From Cavia porcellus (lineage: Eukaryota; Chordata; Mammalia; Rodentia; Caviidae): a DNA stretch of 64,000 nucleotides. Below are positions 45,409 to 58,071 of the stretch, piece by piece (positions within the stretch are counted from its first letter, which is position 1; each line of letters begins with the position of its first letter). A model generated the notes under the pieces. That model was not told where the DNA came from. It saw only the letters and a list, made by a program, of their open reading frames with translations, and ran no database searches. The DNA is taken from the NCBI RefSeq assembly GCF_034190915.1, contig NW_026947509.1:31628767-31692766 (forward strand), in the 5' to 3' direction. The translations under genes and the position numbers were made by a program.

Positions 45409-45475
45409 CCTCCATGAAATCAAGGCCGATTTGAACTACATAGTGAGATCCTGTCTCCAAACATTCAAAAAGCCA
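45409..45475 (+). mobile_element. B1-like SINE, 3' part
   Basis: AATCAAGGCCGATTTGAACT, ACATAGTGAGATCCTGTCTC is the second half of the B1 that starts at 44980. Confidence 0.75.
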
Positions 45476-45476
45476 G

Positions 45477-45590
45477 GCATGGGGGTCTGGGGATTTAGCT
45501 CAGTGGCATAAGCGCTTGCCTTGCAAGCAGGCAGTCATGAGTTCGATCCCTGGTACCGATAAAAAGGAAAAAGACCAAAAAAATAAATTA
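45477..45590 (+). mobile_element. ID-type tRNA-derived SINE
   Basis: A tRNA-like unit with box A around TTTAGCTCAGTGGC and box B GTTCGATCC (45541-45549), followed by an A-rich tail (ATAAAAAGGAAAAAGACC). It is well preserved. The style of this unit is what suggests a squirrel-related rodent. Confidence 0.85.
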
Positions 45591-45592
45591 AA

Positions 45593-45730
45593 AAAAAGCC
45601 AGCCATGGTGATGTACTACTGTAATCCCAGTGCTCAGGAGACTGAGGCAGGTGGATCACTGAGAGTTCCAGGCCAGCTTGAATTGCATAGTGAGACTCTG
45701 TCTCAACAAAACAAAACAAAACAAAACAAG
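45593..45730 (+). mobile_element. B1-like SINE with (AAAAC)n tail
   Basis: CCATGGTGATGTACTACTG, GTAATCCCAGTGCTCAGGAG, AGGCCAGCTTGAATTGCATA and GTGAGACTCTGTCTCAAC lead into five AAAAC units. Confidence 0.85.
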
Positions 45731-47689
45731 ACACCTCCTAAAAAAGAAAAACAAAAGAACTAGAGCCTGGAATGAACAGTTCTCTAATTCATCCTTCCAC
45801 ATGGGGCCATCAAAAGGGCAAAATGACCCTATGTTCACCCCCTCGTCACCCTTATTCCCAAGACCGTTCCTGTCTCTTGTACATAACCTAAAAGGATCCT
45901 GTTCTGACAAGAGAAGCAATTATTCCCAAGTGACAGATGAGAACCGAGGTTCACCATCCAATCTCCCACAGATATAGCAATGTCAAAGGTCACTGTGGGC
46001 GTCTCCCTGAAGGCAGAAACTCCTAGACTTTGCATGATTCCTGGGCTGCAGGGTGAGAGGCAGAAGACAGGAAGTGCCTGGCCTTCCACATCTGGTACAT
46101 GCATACCCTCTGGAGGCCAGAGACGCCCCTGTACTGCAACTGCCACCGCCCAGGCGCTGCTTCTGTGACTCTCCTCGGAGACTGTTTGCTGCCTGCCAGC
46201 CCTGTCCCAGCTTGGTGGGGTGCCAAGGGGGCCTCATGTACCCCAAGGCAGCAACAGCTGCAGCTTTCTGAGGACACTGCTGAGAAGGAATTAGCTGGTT
46301 CCTTTCCAGGATCAAAAGGAGAGAAGGCGGTGCCCCAGGCTGAGTGAGGAACAGGCCTTGGCACCCCTAGAGCAGACCAGCGGGAGAGAGCCAGCATTTC
46401 TTATGGGTCTGAGCTCCAAATCTCACTCCCGGCCATTTGTGGTGTTTGCACACCAATGCCAGCGTCTTCATGGAATTATTCACTCCCTGCATCTTGTCCC
46501 TAATGCTGTGGACCAGGCTTCAGCTACAGGGTGGGGTCGAGGAAGTGATTAGCAGGATTTCTGACAGGAGCCCAGGGGGCTTGTCTTAGGGAAGGATTTC
46601 TATGGGCTGCTCTGAGTGTCCCGCCCCATTCAGAAGCCTGGAAGCCCATTCCCATCTGTCATCTTTGGCATGATGTTTGTTTGCCCTAACTAATGGCTCA
46701 CCTCAGGCCATGGAGCATTTGTTTTCAATTTTCCTTGGAGGGGGCTTGTTTAGAAAACAGGTTCTAGGAATATTCCAAAAGTTTGCCTTTGTTCCCATGA
46801 ACCAGTACATTACAGTCTATAAGGCAATTAGCCTTAAAATATGTGATGCCCTTGTGAAAATGAAGCAGCTGAGTCAGGCACAAGGCCTTCAGAATTTTCC
46901 TGAAAAGGCCAATGCAAATTGAGTGACAGTGTTTTCCTGTGACAAGTCTCAGGTTTCTAGGTTTCTAGGACAGAGGTAAAGGGCATTGCCTAAGACTGCT
47001 CATCACTCTTTAATTCATAAGAATGTGCAGCTTCCGTTCCTGCTGGCTGAGGTGAGGGTACCACGCACTGGGGGCCTGGGGTTTCAGGAAGCAGCTAGAT
47101 TTGGCCTCTTCCGCAGGAGAAAGTCCTATGCCGCTCACCCAGTTCTACCTGCACTGGGTCTCTTCTAGAAGCTCAAGGGCGGTGCAGGGGAAGGCACCTC
47201 CTCCCAGTGTGATGCATACAGATGTCCGGGGATGGTGTCACTGCTTCCATGTGTCCTGAGCTGTCCTGTCTTGGCCACTGTAATCAGGTAGCCTGAGGCC
47301 ATCACTCACATAGAAGGCCAGATAGTCCGGAAGGTAAGATGCACTGTCTTTCTGCATTTCTGGCCAAGTCGCTTTCTGAGCATTTTGGAGACAAATTTAA
47401 AACAGTGATGAAATTTGAAGTTCTCAGCCCAGAGTGCACTTCTGTCTCTGTGTTCTTGGAGGGCTGCTTCACCCAGGTTTCCTCGTGAGTGGTGAAGCAC
47501 AGATACGACGGATGTCGCTCATGTACTTTCTCCCTCAGTGCACTGATAGTACTCCGAAAGGGTTCCACTTTGGATAAAAATCACGTGGCTACCGAGAGAT
47601 GACTAAGGAATAAACTGGAAGGGAATAAACTTACATCATATTGAAGAAGGAGGCATTCCCTACTGGGCGTCTGTAGTATCAGGACCTCA
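45731..47689. other. Unassigned sequence
   Basis: About 2 kb without a recognised element. A weak MIR-like stretch near 45905-45975 is possible. Open frames around 46000-46350 have no family resemblance. Confidence 0.35.
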
Positions 47690-48430
47690 CCAACAGCATC
47701 ATCAGCCCCACTGTTGTCATCATTGCCACCCCCACTATCATCCCTTTCATCATCATCATAGCCAGCACCATCATCACCACTATCACTATCCATCACCACT
47801 ACCATCATCACCATCACCACCATCATCATCACCACCACCACCACATCATCACCACCACCATCATCACCACCATCACCACCACCATCACCACCATCACCAC
47901 CACCATCACCACCATCACCACCATCACCACCACCATCATCACCACCACCATCACCACCATGATCACCATCACCACTACCATCACCACCATCACCACCATC
48001 ATCACCACCACCACCACCACATCATCACCACCACCATCATCACCACCATCACCACCACCATCATCACCACCATCATCACCACCATCACCACCATCACCAC
48101 CATCACCACCACCATCATCACCACCATCACCACCACCATCACCACTATCACCGCTATCACCACCACCATCATCACCACCACCATCATCAGGACCATCACC
48201 ATCACTATCATCATGACCATCACCATCACTGTCATCACCACCATCACCATCACCACCATCAACACCACCACCATCACAACCATCACCATCACTGTCATCA
48301 CCACCATCACCATCACCACCATCAACACCACCACCATCACCATCATCACCACTGTAAAGTTACTACCATCATGGCCAATATCATCATCATCATCATCATC
48401 ATCATCTCCATCACCATCTCCACTGACACT
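47690..48430. repeat. ATC/ACC trinucleotide satellite (about 740 bp)
   Basis: Built almost only from CAT, CAC and ATC-like triplets, with edges decaying outward. It shows a higher-order repeat of about 176 bp (compare 47841 onward with 48017 onward) and an almost perfect 63-bp tandem duplication (48217-48279 and 48280-48342). It produces meaningless Val/Met-, Thr/Ile- and Ser/Pro-rich open frames on both strands. Confidence 0.95.
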
Positions 48431-50919
48431 CTGACATTCTGGCCCATTTACAAAGTATTATTCAATACCTGAATCAAATTCATCCTTGTTCCAGCTGTAT
48501 ACCATCCAGCAGGGACAATTGTACCGCCTGAGGAGAGGCAAGGAGAAAACTGAATGAAGATGGTGAGCTGGAGTCCTCCACCCGAGCTCTCTATGCACTC
48601 TTGCACGCGTGTCTGAAAAGTAGCCCAGCTACCTCATCTTGATCCCAGCAGCCAACAGCTTAAAGCAGCTCTGCACCATTAATCCACATTTACCAACAAT
48701 TAAGGCCCCCCAGTCAAGCAAGTGCTTGGCATAGTGCAGACACTTGCTTGTAGCTACATGCAAATAAAGCTTTTGTGTTTTAAAAGTGAGATGAAAGTAA
48801 ATGTTTCTTGTAGAAGAATAAAAAAAAGGGGGAGTAGGCCCCCAGGGTGGACAGCTCATCCTGAAAGCAGGGTCTCAGGTCCCCAGGGCTTGGAGGCAGG
48901 CTCCTGTGCCTGGTCATAGCTGAGGTCCTCTCTGGGTCCCATCCCCAGGGAGCCTCTGTGTGACCCACTCACAGCACCACAGCCTGGTCAGGTGGTCTGG
49001 ACATGGCTCTGTGTGAACCTGGCCACCGGAACACACTTCATATCTTTTGGTGGCTTGTCCTGTTCTGGGAACAGTGTCTCCCAGCAACCTTCCATGAGCA
49101 TCTCCAGGAAACATCGGCCTCCCCAAGGGCTTTCTCCACTTCCCTGTTAGAGGCTGGGGCCAGGTCTCCCTCCCTGGATGACCTGAGATTCCTCAAATGC
49201 CCTGACCCATCTCTCTGGGGTGAAATGCTCAGTTTTGATGCTCCGGAAGTAACAATTCCCCATGTGATGATTCTCTGTTCTCATCGGTTCACAGTTTGCA
49301 GATGCATTTGGACAGGAAGCTGCCCTTTAAAGTGTGCCTGTCTCCAGCAGAGCCATATCTCTGAACTCCCGAAAGACTTCATTCAAGTACCCGAAGGGCA
49401 GCTGACTCTGATGGAAGCAGGAAGGAAGTTCTGTGCAGACAGATGTCTTGGAAAGCCGGAAGTCAGTTCAAGGATGTTAGCATCTTGGAGAGGGGAAAGG
49501 AGGCAGGACGGGCAGGGAGGGTCAGAAGGGGATGGACAATCTCCATTCTGTTGCCTGCTGGGGCTGTGGTGGCTGCAGGGCTGTGACATGGGTTGGGTCT
49601 TCCCTCCAGCCTCAGTGACTTAGCTGTGCCCTGCACTGGGGTTCTGTCCGTGGAGAGCGTGGTTGTAGGCCAAAGTTGCCCGGTCTTGGTGCTGTCTCAG
49701 CGCTGGTGCCACTGTGGTTGCATTGGCGAAGTTATGAGGACCAGGGACATCTGGAGGGAAAAGGCCATTCTGGGCTGTGCTTTCTGATTTGGATTTAGAC
49801 TCCACGTAGAGCTCCTGAGCGCTCTAGTGATGCCAGGCAGTTTCCGGCTCTCTATCTCTCTGTGTCTCTGTCTGTCGGTCTCTCCTGCTGTCCTACCAAA
49901 CTCCCATACTTGGACTACAGCCTCATTAGCACCTCCTCTCCCGGCACCAACTGGAACATGACTCTCATGCTGCCTGCTGCCCACTGTCCACAGAGGCGAA
50001 GGTTCTTTCATGTGTCCCCGTTGCTAAAGCAACCACTTCCTCAGGATCGGAAACATGTGTCTCTCTCCTTATATTTGTTTCCTGATCAGATTTTTTCCCT
50101 GCAGTGACATCTAGTGACCAATGATGGGGAAAAAAGCAAATGATTTATGCCCAGCTGAGACGATGCTATTAGAACAGGAGCTATGTGCCCCCAGGAGTGA
50201 GCCTGCTGCCACTGGCCCCGGCCCCAAGGTCTCAAGGAACACCTTAGCCACCTCACTGGAGGTGTTCAGTGACCATTCAGCCTGCGGTTCTCTGGCACAC
50301 TGCATCTACAGAGGCGCCCCTCCTTGGACGCCTGTCATGGTAACCGTAGTCCTTCCTGTGTTGTGCAGTCTCAGCTTTGCAAGGTGACTTCATCATTGAT
50401 CCTCCAGGAGGTGGAGCCACTGGCTTTCCACTGCCATCCGAACGGTACTGAGCGAAGGGTGCGCCGTGCTGGGGAAGGCGTCATGGGCGTCATGGGGACA
50501 GGACATTCCAGGACTGGGGACTTCAAGAGAGAGAGGATGTGAGGTGGCAGGCAAAGGCGAGAATCCAGCTGAGAAGGGCAGCAGGATTGAAGTGGGGAAC
50601 GGAGCGCTCCTTTCCGCTTATCTGCAGCTTGATTTATCTGCCATCAGCTGAGGTCCAATAGTGTTACATGAAAACCTCAGATGCAAAAGATTGGTCACTT
50701 CTAAACTGAGCCGGTCAGAGGAGCACGGCCAGAGCTGTGCAGCCCCTCCTGGGTGCTAATCCTCACTATGGATTCCCACGAGTACAGCCTGCCCTTTTAG
50801 TCACTCAGCAGGCATCTCTGCCATATCACAGTAGGCATGTTCCAGTTTTCTTACCTAATAATGCAGCAGCTTTTGTTACAGTGTATCCTTATCACCGTTC
50901 TCTTTTATTAGTTGATCTC
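48431..50919. other. Unassigned sequence
   Basis: About 2.5 kb without a recognised element. A 206-codon ATG frame at 49003-49623 is the longest here but has no family resemblance. Confidence 0.35.
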
Positions 50920-51590
50920 TGTAATGCTTCAGATGGAGAGTGCCCTGAAAGGCGGTGCTTATAGGTGGGCTTTGGAAGGTTATTGGATTATGGGAAGTCA
51001 CAGCTGGCTTGCTATTGGGAGGAGGAGGCTGTCTGAAGAGGTGCTCACTATAGTGGGGGCCTGAAAGAGTTCATCTCCCTTCCTAGCTCCTTGCTACCTG
51101 GAGTGACATGAAACACTCAAAGGCGACACACTCAGCCCTGTGTCTCTGGACACCTTCTGTTGTAGGACCTCATCTTTCCTTCCTATAGTCGCATCCTGCC
51201 AGGTGTGCACTCACAGGGGCCCCTTTCACTCAGAGACATGCTGTGTCATTTTCTATAAGTGGTCACCCAGGCATCACTGAAGTCACTGCCCTACAATGCA
51301 ACACACAGACCTCTGTCACCCAGCTGACCTCTGCGGTCTACATGGGGCCTTCGGTGAGCTCCATCTACGGTAAAGTCCACAAGATGGTGTGGCTGGGCAC
51401 AGCCCTCTGGAGAGCGCTGATTACTGTGGTGTGAGGCTTGCATGTTTATTCCTAGCTCTGCGTGATGTTCCTGCCTTGGAGCCAGCTGACCATGGACCGA
51501 ACCCTCTGGAATTATGAGCCAAATTAAACCTCACTTTCTTCAAACTGGAGAGTCAGATACTTTGTCCCAGTAGCACAGATGGTGATTCAT
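50920..51590 (+). mobile_element. MaLR-type LTR, decayed
   Basis: The sense 3' end is clear: GAGCCAGCTGACCATGGACC, GAACCCTCTGGAATTATGAG, CCAAATTAAACCTCACTTTC and CAGATACTTTGTCCCAGTAG. The 5' boundary is uncertain. Confidence 0.55.
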
Positions 51591-52179
51591 CACAGGAAGC
51601 CGTTGTTGACTAAGCTGAGGCAGGTTAAAAAAATTAGAAAGAAAGGTACGAAATGGGGTTTCCAAAAGCTTTCCTAAAAAAACAAAACTATAAATCATGT
51701 GGCTGTGAATTTCAGTGCTATTAGGACAACAAGCTTATCTCCTCCCTTATTCCTCGGTTGGGAGACAGCTGCCCCTTGGTGCGCTGTACTGAACAGGACT
51801 TGGACAGCCAATGCAGGAACAAAGATGTAGTAAGATTTGGAGAGGAGCCCTTGGGAATGAGCACCACATCCTGAAGCAGAAGACAGGAGTCTGATGGGGT
51901 CACCCAAGGAGACTCCCAAGGATGCATGTTTCGACCACTATTGATGAATTTACAAATTGTACCAATTTGGAGTCTTTAATTGGTTGGTTGGATGTAACCT
52001 AAAAACTGGATTTGGATTTCTAATCATTGGAAAGAAATAGTCTAGCTTTTCAATCCAAAGTTTCAAATGGAGAGTTGATGTGACAGTTTATAAAATCCCT
52101 CCCAAGTCCATCTGGGCTGTGTTCACCAGTTACTGAGGAACTCCTGTCCCAGAATCAGGAAGACAAGCTCGGAGTTTTT
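51591..52179. other. Unassigned sequence
   Basis: Nothing recognisable. Confidence 0.35.
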
Positions 52180-52500
52180 GTCTTGGCCACTTTGGTCATC
52201 ACTGAGATACCATACAGCACCCACATCTTAGAGGAGGAGAGGTTTATTTCATGGTTGCAGTCCATGTTTGGCTGACTGAGGACATAAACACCAAAGCAGA
52301 GCAGCACAGCATGGGGAGGCTCCTCACATTGTAGCAGAGAGGAAACAGGAAAAGAAGCCAGGAGCTGGGAAGGGAGACACACACATCTTGTCTATATCTA
52401 GTGACCGGCTCTTCTGATCAGACCCCACCTAACAGCGTTCTCAGCGGTAGCTTCACCGATGAGTAGTGTATCCCATGACACAATCAGCGTCTAAAAGTCC
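52180..52500 (-). mobile_element. MaLR-type LTR
   Basis: Antisense order: TTGGTCATCACTGAGATACC, CATCTTAGAGGAGGAGAGG, TTTCATGGTTGCAGTCCATG, TTTGGCTGACTGAGG and GATCAGACCCCACCTAACAG. Confidence 0.65.
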
Positions 52501-52551
52501 TGCCTCTGAGCACATGACAGTTTTGGGAACTCTAAACCTGGACAGTTTTCC

Positions 52552-52557
<6 letters not shown>

Positions 52558-52584
<27 letters not shown>
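52558..52584 (+). repeat. A-run
   Basis: About 26 A. It might be a retroelement tail, but I see no body or target-site duplication. Confidence 0.8.
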
Positions 52585-54440
52585 GCATTTGGATAGTTCT
52601 CCACTCAGGTCCTCCAAGACCCATTTTCACTCTCGGGAGTTATTTAGGACACACATTTTTTCAGAACCATTCATTCTAGAGCATTCCTGGGGGCTCCTGA
52701 ACCAAAAGCTAAAAATTTAGAAATCCACCTGAGACCAGTGCAGTTTAGGGATGGAGTCAGACACTCAGACCCAAGGAACTGAATGGAAGAAGATAAGCTG
52801 CTCTGGGTAAACACTGAAGGAAACACTGAGCCGGAGGCTTTTGGTTTCCCAGGAGGCAGTCAGCCGTGTCCTGGCCTGGGCCAGCTTACCGGAGCTTATT
52901 GTTATATTTTTAGGAATTTTTCAGACCAGCTGTTAAACCCAATTGTTATTAAAAAAAAATAAGTGCGTTTACTTAGAAATAAACTATTTAAAAATAAATG
53001 AATAGATACGTAAAGCACATCACTTCCTGCTTATTTCACAATTCTCTGGAGGCTTTTGCAGATCCTGTTTCCATGATGAGCTGGGCGCATTTTTCCAGCC
53101 CCACCACAGCCAGTGTTTTCACCTTGACGGTCTGGAATTGGCTGTAGGGGGCCGTGTTCACATCAGGGAAATAGGCAGGTGCTGATTGGTGCTTTTCCCA
53201 CAGCAAAAAGCTGGTTGGTTAGCATTTATTTCCCAGCAGCCTCTGCTTTTGACTGCACAGAGGGAAATGGGAAATTGGACACAGGGAGATGGTAAGGGGA
53301 AGATGCAGAAGATAGAAGCAGGAAGGTTTGCATGCACACACGCACACACGCACACTCTCACACATGTGCATGTGCACACATTCTCCTGTTGTAGAGAAGC
53401 CCTTGGCAAGACTATTCAGCACCCGGCTGTCTTCTCCTTTTCAGAACACGTGCTCACAAGCAGCTCTGTGCCTGCCCTTCCTGGCCACCAGAGAGGAGAG
53501 ACAGAGACAGCTGATGGCATCCCGGGAGTAGACACTGCAGAAGGCTCTTCTCCCCCAAGTTCTCAGCCCATCTGCAGTGAGCTCTGCCTGGCAGACGCTC
53601 CACCTGGCAGTATGGACTGGATTTGGGAAACAAGAGTCCAGGAGGAGCAGTGTGAGCTGCAGCAGGACAGAGGTGTGTCCCTGTCCATCCCAGGGAAGGA
53701 CTTTTCAGGTGAGAGCCAGGGCTGCAGACCCGCCTGCATACTGATTCAGTGCTGTTTTTAGCTGTGACTGGGAAGGAGGTGGCAGCATAAGCAACCCCAG
53801 CGATGGAATGAATGACACTTTCAGCTTAGTAAGAATCCAACTTCACATCCTGGCATTTCAGGAACCAGACAAGCAAGATCTCAGAACAGAATCCAGATGG
53901 AGATAGGAGCAGACGGTCTACTGAAGTGACAGCCAGACAGCCTGCAAGGGACCTAATGTGGAGTCAGGAAGAGAGGACTTGAAAACACTAAGTTTCAGAA
54001 GAGCAGGAACAGGAGGCTTTACAGCAACACCAACTCAACCTAAAACTTGAGATACTTTTTGACAAGTGGCCTCCATGGCAAACATAGCCACACATGTTTG
54101 CAAAGGCAAGAAAAATAACTCCAGCAGAAATGGTCCTCAATTAGGATTCATGTATCAAACAAAAGGAAATCCCAGAGGTCCAAAGAATGTTGCAGATTTG
54201 TAATTCTCCCCTTGAGGAAATGTCCTCAAAATGGTTCTGAAATATCTGAGAAAGACCAAGTATGAGAGGATGAGATGCAGACAGCTGCTGGACACTGGAA
54301 AGTATCCAGTACAAGAAACTGCAGAGTCGCAGTGTCACCTGGAGAGCAGGTCCTGACATGGTGCTTGCTTCTCTGTTCTTTGGGTCTTTGATGAAAGATT
54401 TGAGAGTGTGGGTAGAGTTTATTGCAAAGTGATCGATTTT
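52585..54440. other. Unassigned sequence
   Basis: Holds a short CA-rich run at about 53334-53380. A 191-codon open frame (53186-53761) crosses it and has no family resemblance. Confidence 0.35.
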
Positions 54441-54478
54441 CAGAGACAGAGAGAAAGAGACAGAGAGGGAAAGAGAGG

Positions 54479-54539
<61 letters not shown>
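54441..54539. repeat. (GA)n microsatellite
   Basis: Imperfect GA-rich start followed by about 27 pure GA dinucleotides. Confidence 0.95.
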
Positions 54540-54540
<1 letters not shown>

Positions 54541-56959
54541 ACACCTCCAGGATTGCATGTGGGCAGTGCCTAGCTGGCCTTGCACTGAGAAGTTACTTTG
54601 ATGGGATTAACCGGGTCTTTCAAGGAAATCTCTTCCTTCCTCCGAAGCCATTGTTCTTGTTCAAGGAAAATGGGCTGTTTTGACCAACTTCAGAGGGAAG
54701 AAGCTTCCTGTTTACTGCCTAGGCGGAAGGTTTCTGTTTAGTTTGTTCGTTAGTTTATTGGTAGACCTTGAAGTCTTCCCCAACTCCTCCCCCACAGTCT
54801 CTACTCTGTCTTTGTCCAGGCCCTGGACCTTGTCAGGGCGCTCAGCAGAGGTTACTGCTCTTGGGCTAACATTTGAAACCAGGAGATACCTAAGTTTCAT
54901 CTGTAGCTAAGGATTCAGGAAACAAAAGAAAAAGGAAAACAAAATCAAGTCTCCTTTGCTTTTCCTGTGGCTCCCGGGCACCCACCTTTAGCCTGCTAAT
55001 ATCTAACTTTTACCTAGAGAACCTGTGTGCATCTTTGGGATCCAAGATGGCACAAATCCACTTTACTGTCTGTCTTCTACACTTCTGAATTGTAAGGGTA
55101 TCCTCTTTGTTGCTGAAAAACTTCAGGAACAGAAAATAAGAACAGTGTTGCTTGCATGGCTGTGAATCTATCTACTCAATTCAGGAGGAGGCTTCCTTTC
55201 CCCTTGCCTGGCCCAGGGCAGGGTGCAGGATGGAGCAGGTGCTTAGTGCACCATCCTTCTTGTTTCTCCACTAATTCCAAGACCCAGAAAATCTGAAGAT
55301 AGCTGATACCTTAAGCACTCAGCCCTGTTTCCCTCTAGGAAGGTTAAAGGTAACTTTTCAAAAAATAGGACACAGAATGACTTGTTAGCTTGAGGACACA
55401 AGCCCACCAGAGGCACCTGGAAGCAGCACTCCTGTTCAGGGTACAGAGGAACAATCCTGAGTGGGGGTGCTGGTACCTGTGCTTGGAAAATTCTGGCCTG
55501 GCCCAAAGAGAGCACAGAGCTGCTTACAGGAGACCCCACCAGACCAGACTGCCTTGGCAGTGTCAGCCAGCTCCAGGGAGCACAGTGCTGCTGTCCTTTG
55601 CATGTGAAAAGCCCTGTTCCGGAATCCTCAGGGCGTAGGTTGCTGTTATAAAGATTACTGTGCACTTAAGAGGTTAAACCAACCCCAATTCACTGATCCC
55701 CGGTTTCCAGAGATAGGCGAGCCACTATCCTGAGTTTCACAAGGTCAGAGTCAAGGTCAGACGCAGCAGGCTGTGTCCCCCGGAGGCTTAAATTAAAAGG
55801 AGAAGCTGCTTCCAGGCTCATCTGCAGTGTAACCAAATCCAGTTTCTTGCAGTCCTGAAGCTGAGGTCCCCGACTGCTTGCTGGCTGTCAGTTGAGGGCT
55901 GGTTCCAGCTCACAGAGACCACTGCAAAACCAGCACTGGTGGTCCAGACTCGGGTGCACTTCAAGTCTACTGCTTCCTCTTCCATTTGAGGGGTCTCTGA
56001 GGGCACCAGGCCCATGGGATCATCCAGGGTTTTCTGAGAGTGTCCCTTACACAGCACCAGTGCCCCCTTTGTCATGTAAAATAACATGGATATCTTGGGG
56101 ACCATTGTTCAGCCCCCAACCCCCAATGGGGTTCTCTGTCTGCAGGGTGAAGGAGAACGGGGCTGACAGAGAGGACCTGGTGGCCGGTTAACCCACTGCC
56201 TCTTCTGCCAGGACCCAGATTCTCAGCTTCCAAGTCCATGTCAGCCCTCCATGGCTTCTGCCAAAATGACTGCAACCACCCTGGAAGGAATGAGGAAAAA
56301 TAGAAGCCAAAAGGCCTTGAAGAAAACATTTTTCTGGGGCTGGGGCTGCTTAGAGATGGGGAATCTTCGGAAGTGCAGATTTCTAGCTTAGAAATTATGT
56401 GTGCATTTAATTATGAATCAAGACAGTTGGCAATAGAATTTTTCCAGATATTATTTATCCAGTGGGACAAATGTAATCAGACAAATAAACCACCGCAAGC
56501 AGGAAAACAATAGATTCATTACTCTTCACAAACATAGGACCAAGTGAGTTCATCCACCTAACTCACACATACATTTACAATATAGTTAATTGGTAGGGTG
56601 GGTAAGGGAGGTGATATAAAATTCAAACACCAGAAAATGAACGCACAGAAAATGTCCAAGATCTCTAATGAAAGCAGCCATGACATCCACACTCAGTTTG
56701 CGGTGCATTTCACCTTATTCCAGCCCACAGCTAACCCCTGCCCCTCACCACCCCCATCAGTGATTCCTCCTTTCCCTCCACTGGATCATTTGCACCTGGT
56801 GTATTTACCTGATAAGTGGTCAGATAACAAAGGTCATCATTCAGCACGCTAGAAATGGACAGTGTATTTAATCGGTGGGAATAAACCTGTCATTAACTAC
56901 AAGGCTGTTTGGTTTTTTTAAGGAAGGTAAAGAAGCAGTAGACTTGTGGTTCCTTGCAG
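54540..56959. other. Unassigned sequence
   Basis: About 2.4 kb without a recognised element. Confidence 0.35.
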
Positions 56960-57500
56960 TGGACAGTACCCTGATTAATTTACCAAGGAAGGCAAACTCT
57001 TCTGTGTTCCTGTTCTTGGTTAGTCCTGTTCTTGGTCCATGCAGCCAGTGGGGTTCTGAGAGGGGGCGATGGGAGATTAAGAAAAAAAAGACACAAAAAA
57101 AAAGCTGGGACCAGGTGGGACCTGACCTTTCTGATGGAGAGGCAGCGACAACCAACACAGTCTGTCTCTTCATTTATATACAGTGAAAATCAGGAAGCAT
57201 AAGATGGGACTGAAAATGAATGGTTTTAGTGTTTTGCTGAGAACATGGAAAGCGAGACATTTTCAGAGCTCTCTGTACTGTAGTTAACAGGGAGGAGCCG
57301 CACGGTAGGATGCTTGTTCATATGTCACTGAGCTGGAGGTCAACTTGTTTATTTGGTCTGCATTTTGTGTTTTGGGGACTGGCTTTGCTCTAGTCCCAAG
57401 GAGTTTGCCAACCTCCATCTCAGCCATGGCTCTGCTGCCCCAGTGAAGTTAGCTGTGTAATAAAGAGATTCCTGACACTTCCACCAGGTGACAGCAAAGA
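56960..57500 (+). repeat. Dispersed repeat copy interrupted by a 424-bp insertion
   Basis: 56960-57023 and 57448-57500 together match 59430-59530. The break is flanked by GTTAG on both sides (57019-57023 and 57448-57452), suggesting an insertion with a 5-bp target-site duplication. The family of the host repeat and of the insert is unknown to me. Confidence 0.45.
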
Positions 57501-57979
57501 GGAAGTGATGAAAAGGACAATCTCAGTCCAGGGTCTGCAGGCACTGGCACATCTCTCCTTCCATGACTAAGCCTGAAGAGTTTGGAGTGATTTAATAATA
57601 TGCACTGTTTGTGCTCTGAGCAAAAAAAAATCACTTTTATCATCTTCAGCAACACTGATCAGTACATTCCTCAAGCCTAAAAAGCCTCAAAGTTATGACA
57701 GCCAGGATAGGCAAGGTGAGAAGGAGCTTAGACAGCTCAATCAGATGCTTCCATTGGGTGGAGAAAGGGACTGAGTTGCTATGCTGTAACTTAGCCAGAG
57801 CCCCCATAGCTCACCGCCCATCTGGTTTCTAAAGCAGAATAATAAATAATTCACCCTTTAATTCCACAATTTTATTTGCAAGTTTAAAATGTATTCACTG
57901 CTACCAATTTGGAATTCCATGATGGAGGAACTGTAATAAAGCTTTTGGGCAGCAAAGCCAGTATTATCAGCTGTTGTGG
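57501..57979. other. Unassigned sequence
   Basis: Nothing recognisable. Confidence 0.35.
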
Positions 57980-58071
57980 TAGTGGTGATGATGGTGTTGG
58001 TGTTGGTGGTGATGGTGGTGGTGACAATGGTGTTGTTGTTGGTGGTGGTGGTTGTAGAGATGATGGTATGT
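57980..58071. repeat. GGT/GAT trinucleotide satellite, left part
   Basis: Degenerate GTT, GGT and GAT triplets. It is cut by an LTR and continues at 58450. Confidence 0.85.

Noticed and set aside
45487..45556. tRNA gene
   Set aside because: Although boxes A and B are good, the A-rich tail and the adjacent B1-like elements mark it as an ID SINE rather than a functional tRNA gene.
47690..48430. Possible CRISPR-like or coding repeat
   Set aside because: Units are plain trinucleotides without spacers, and the open frames are low-complexity on every frame.
49003..49623. 206-codon plus-strand ATG frame
   Set aside because: No recognisable domain, no polyadenylation or promoter context and no repeat origin. 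I keep it as a chance frame, though a conservation test would settle it.
53186..53761. 191-codon plus-strand frame
   Set aside because: Crosses a CA-rich run and shows no domain or family resemblance.
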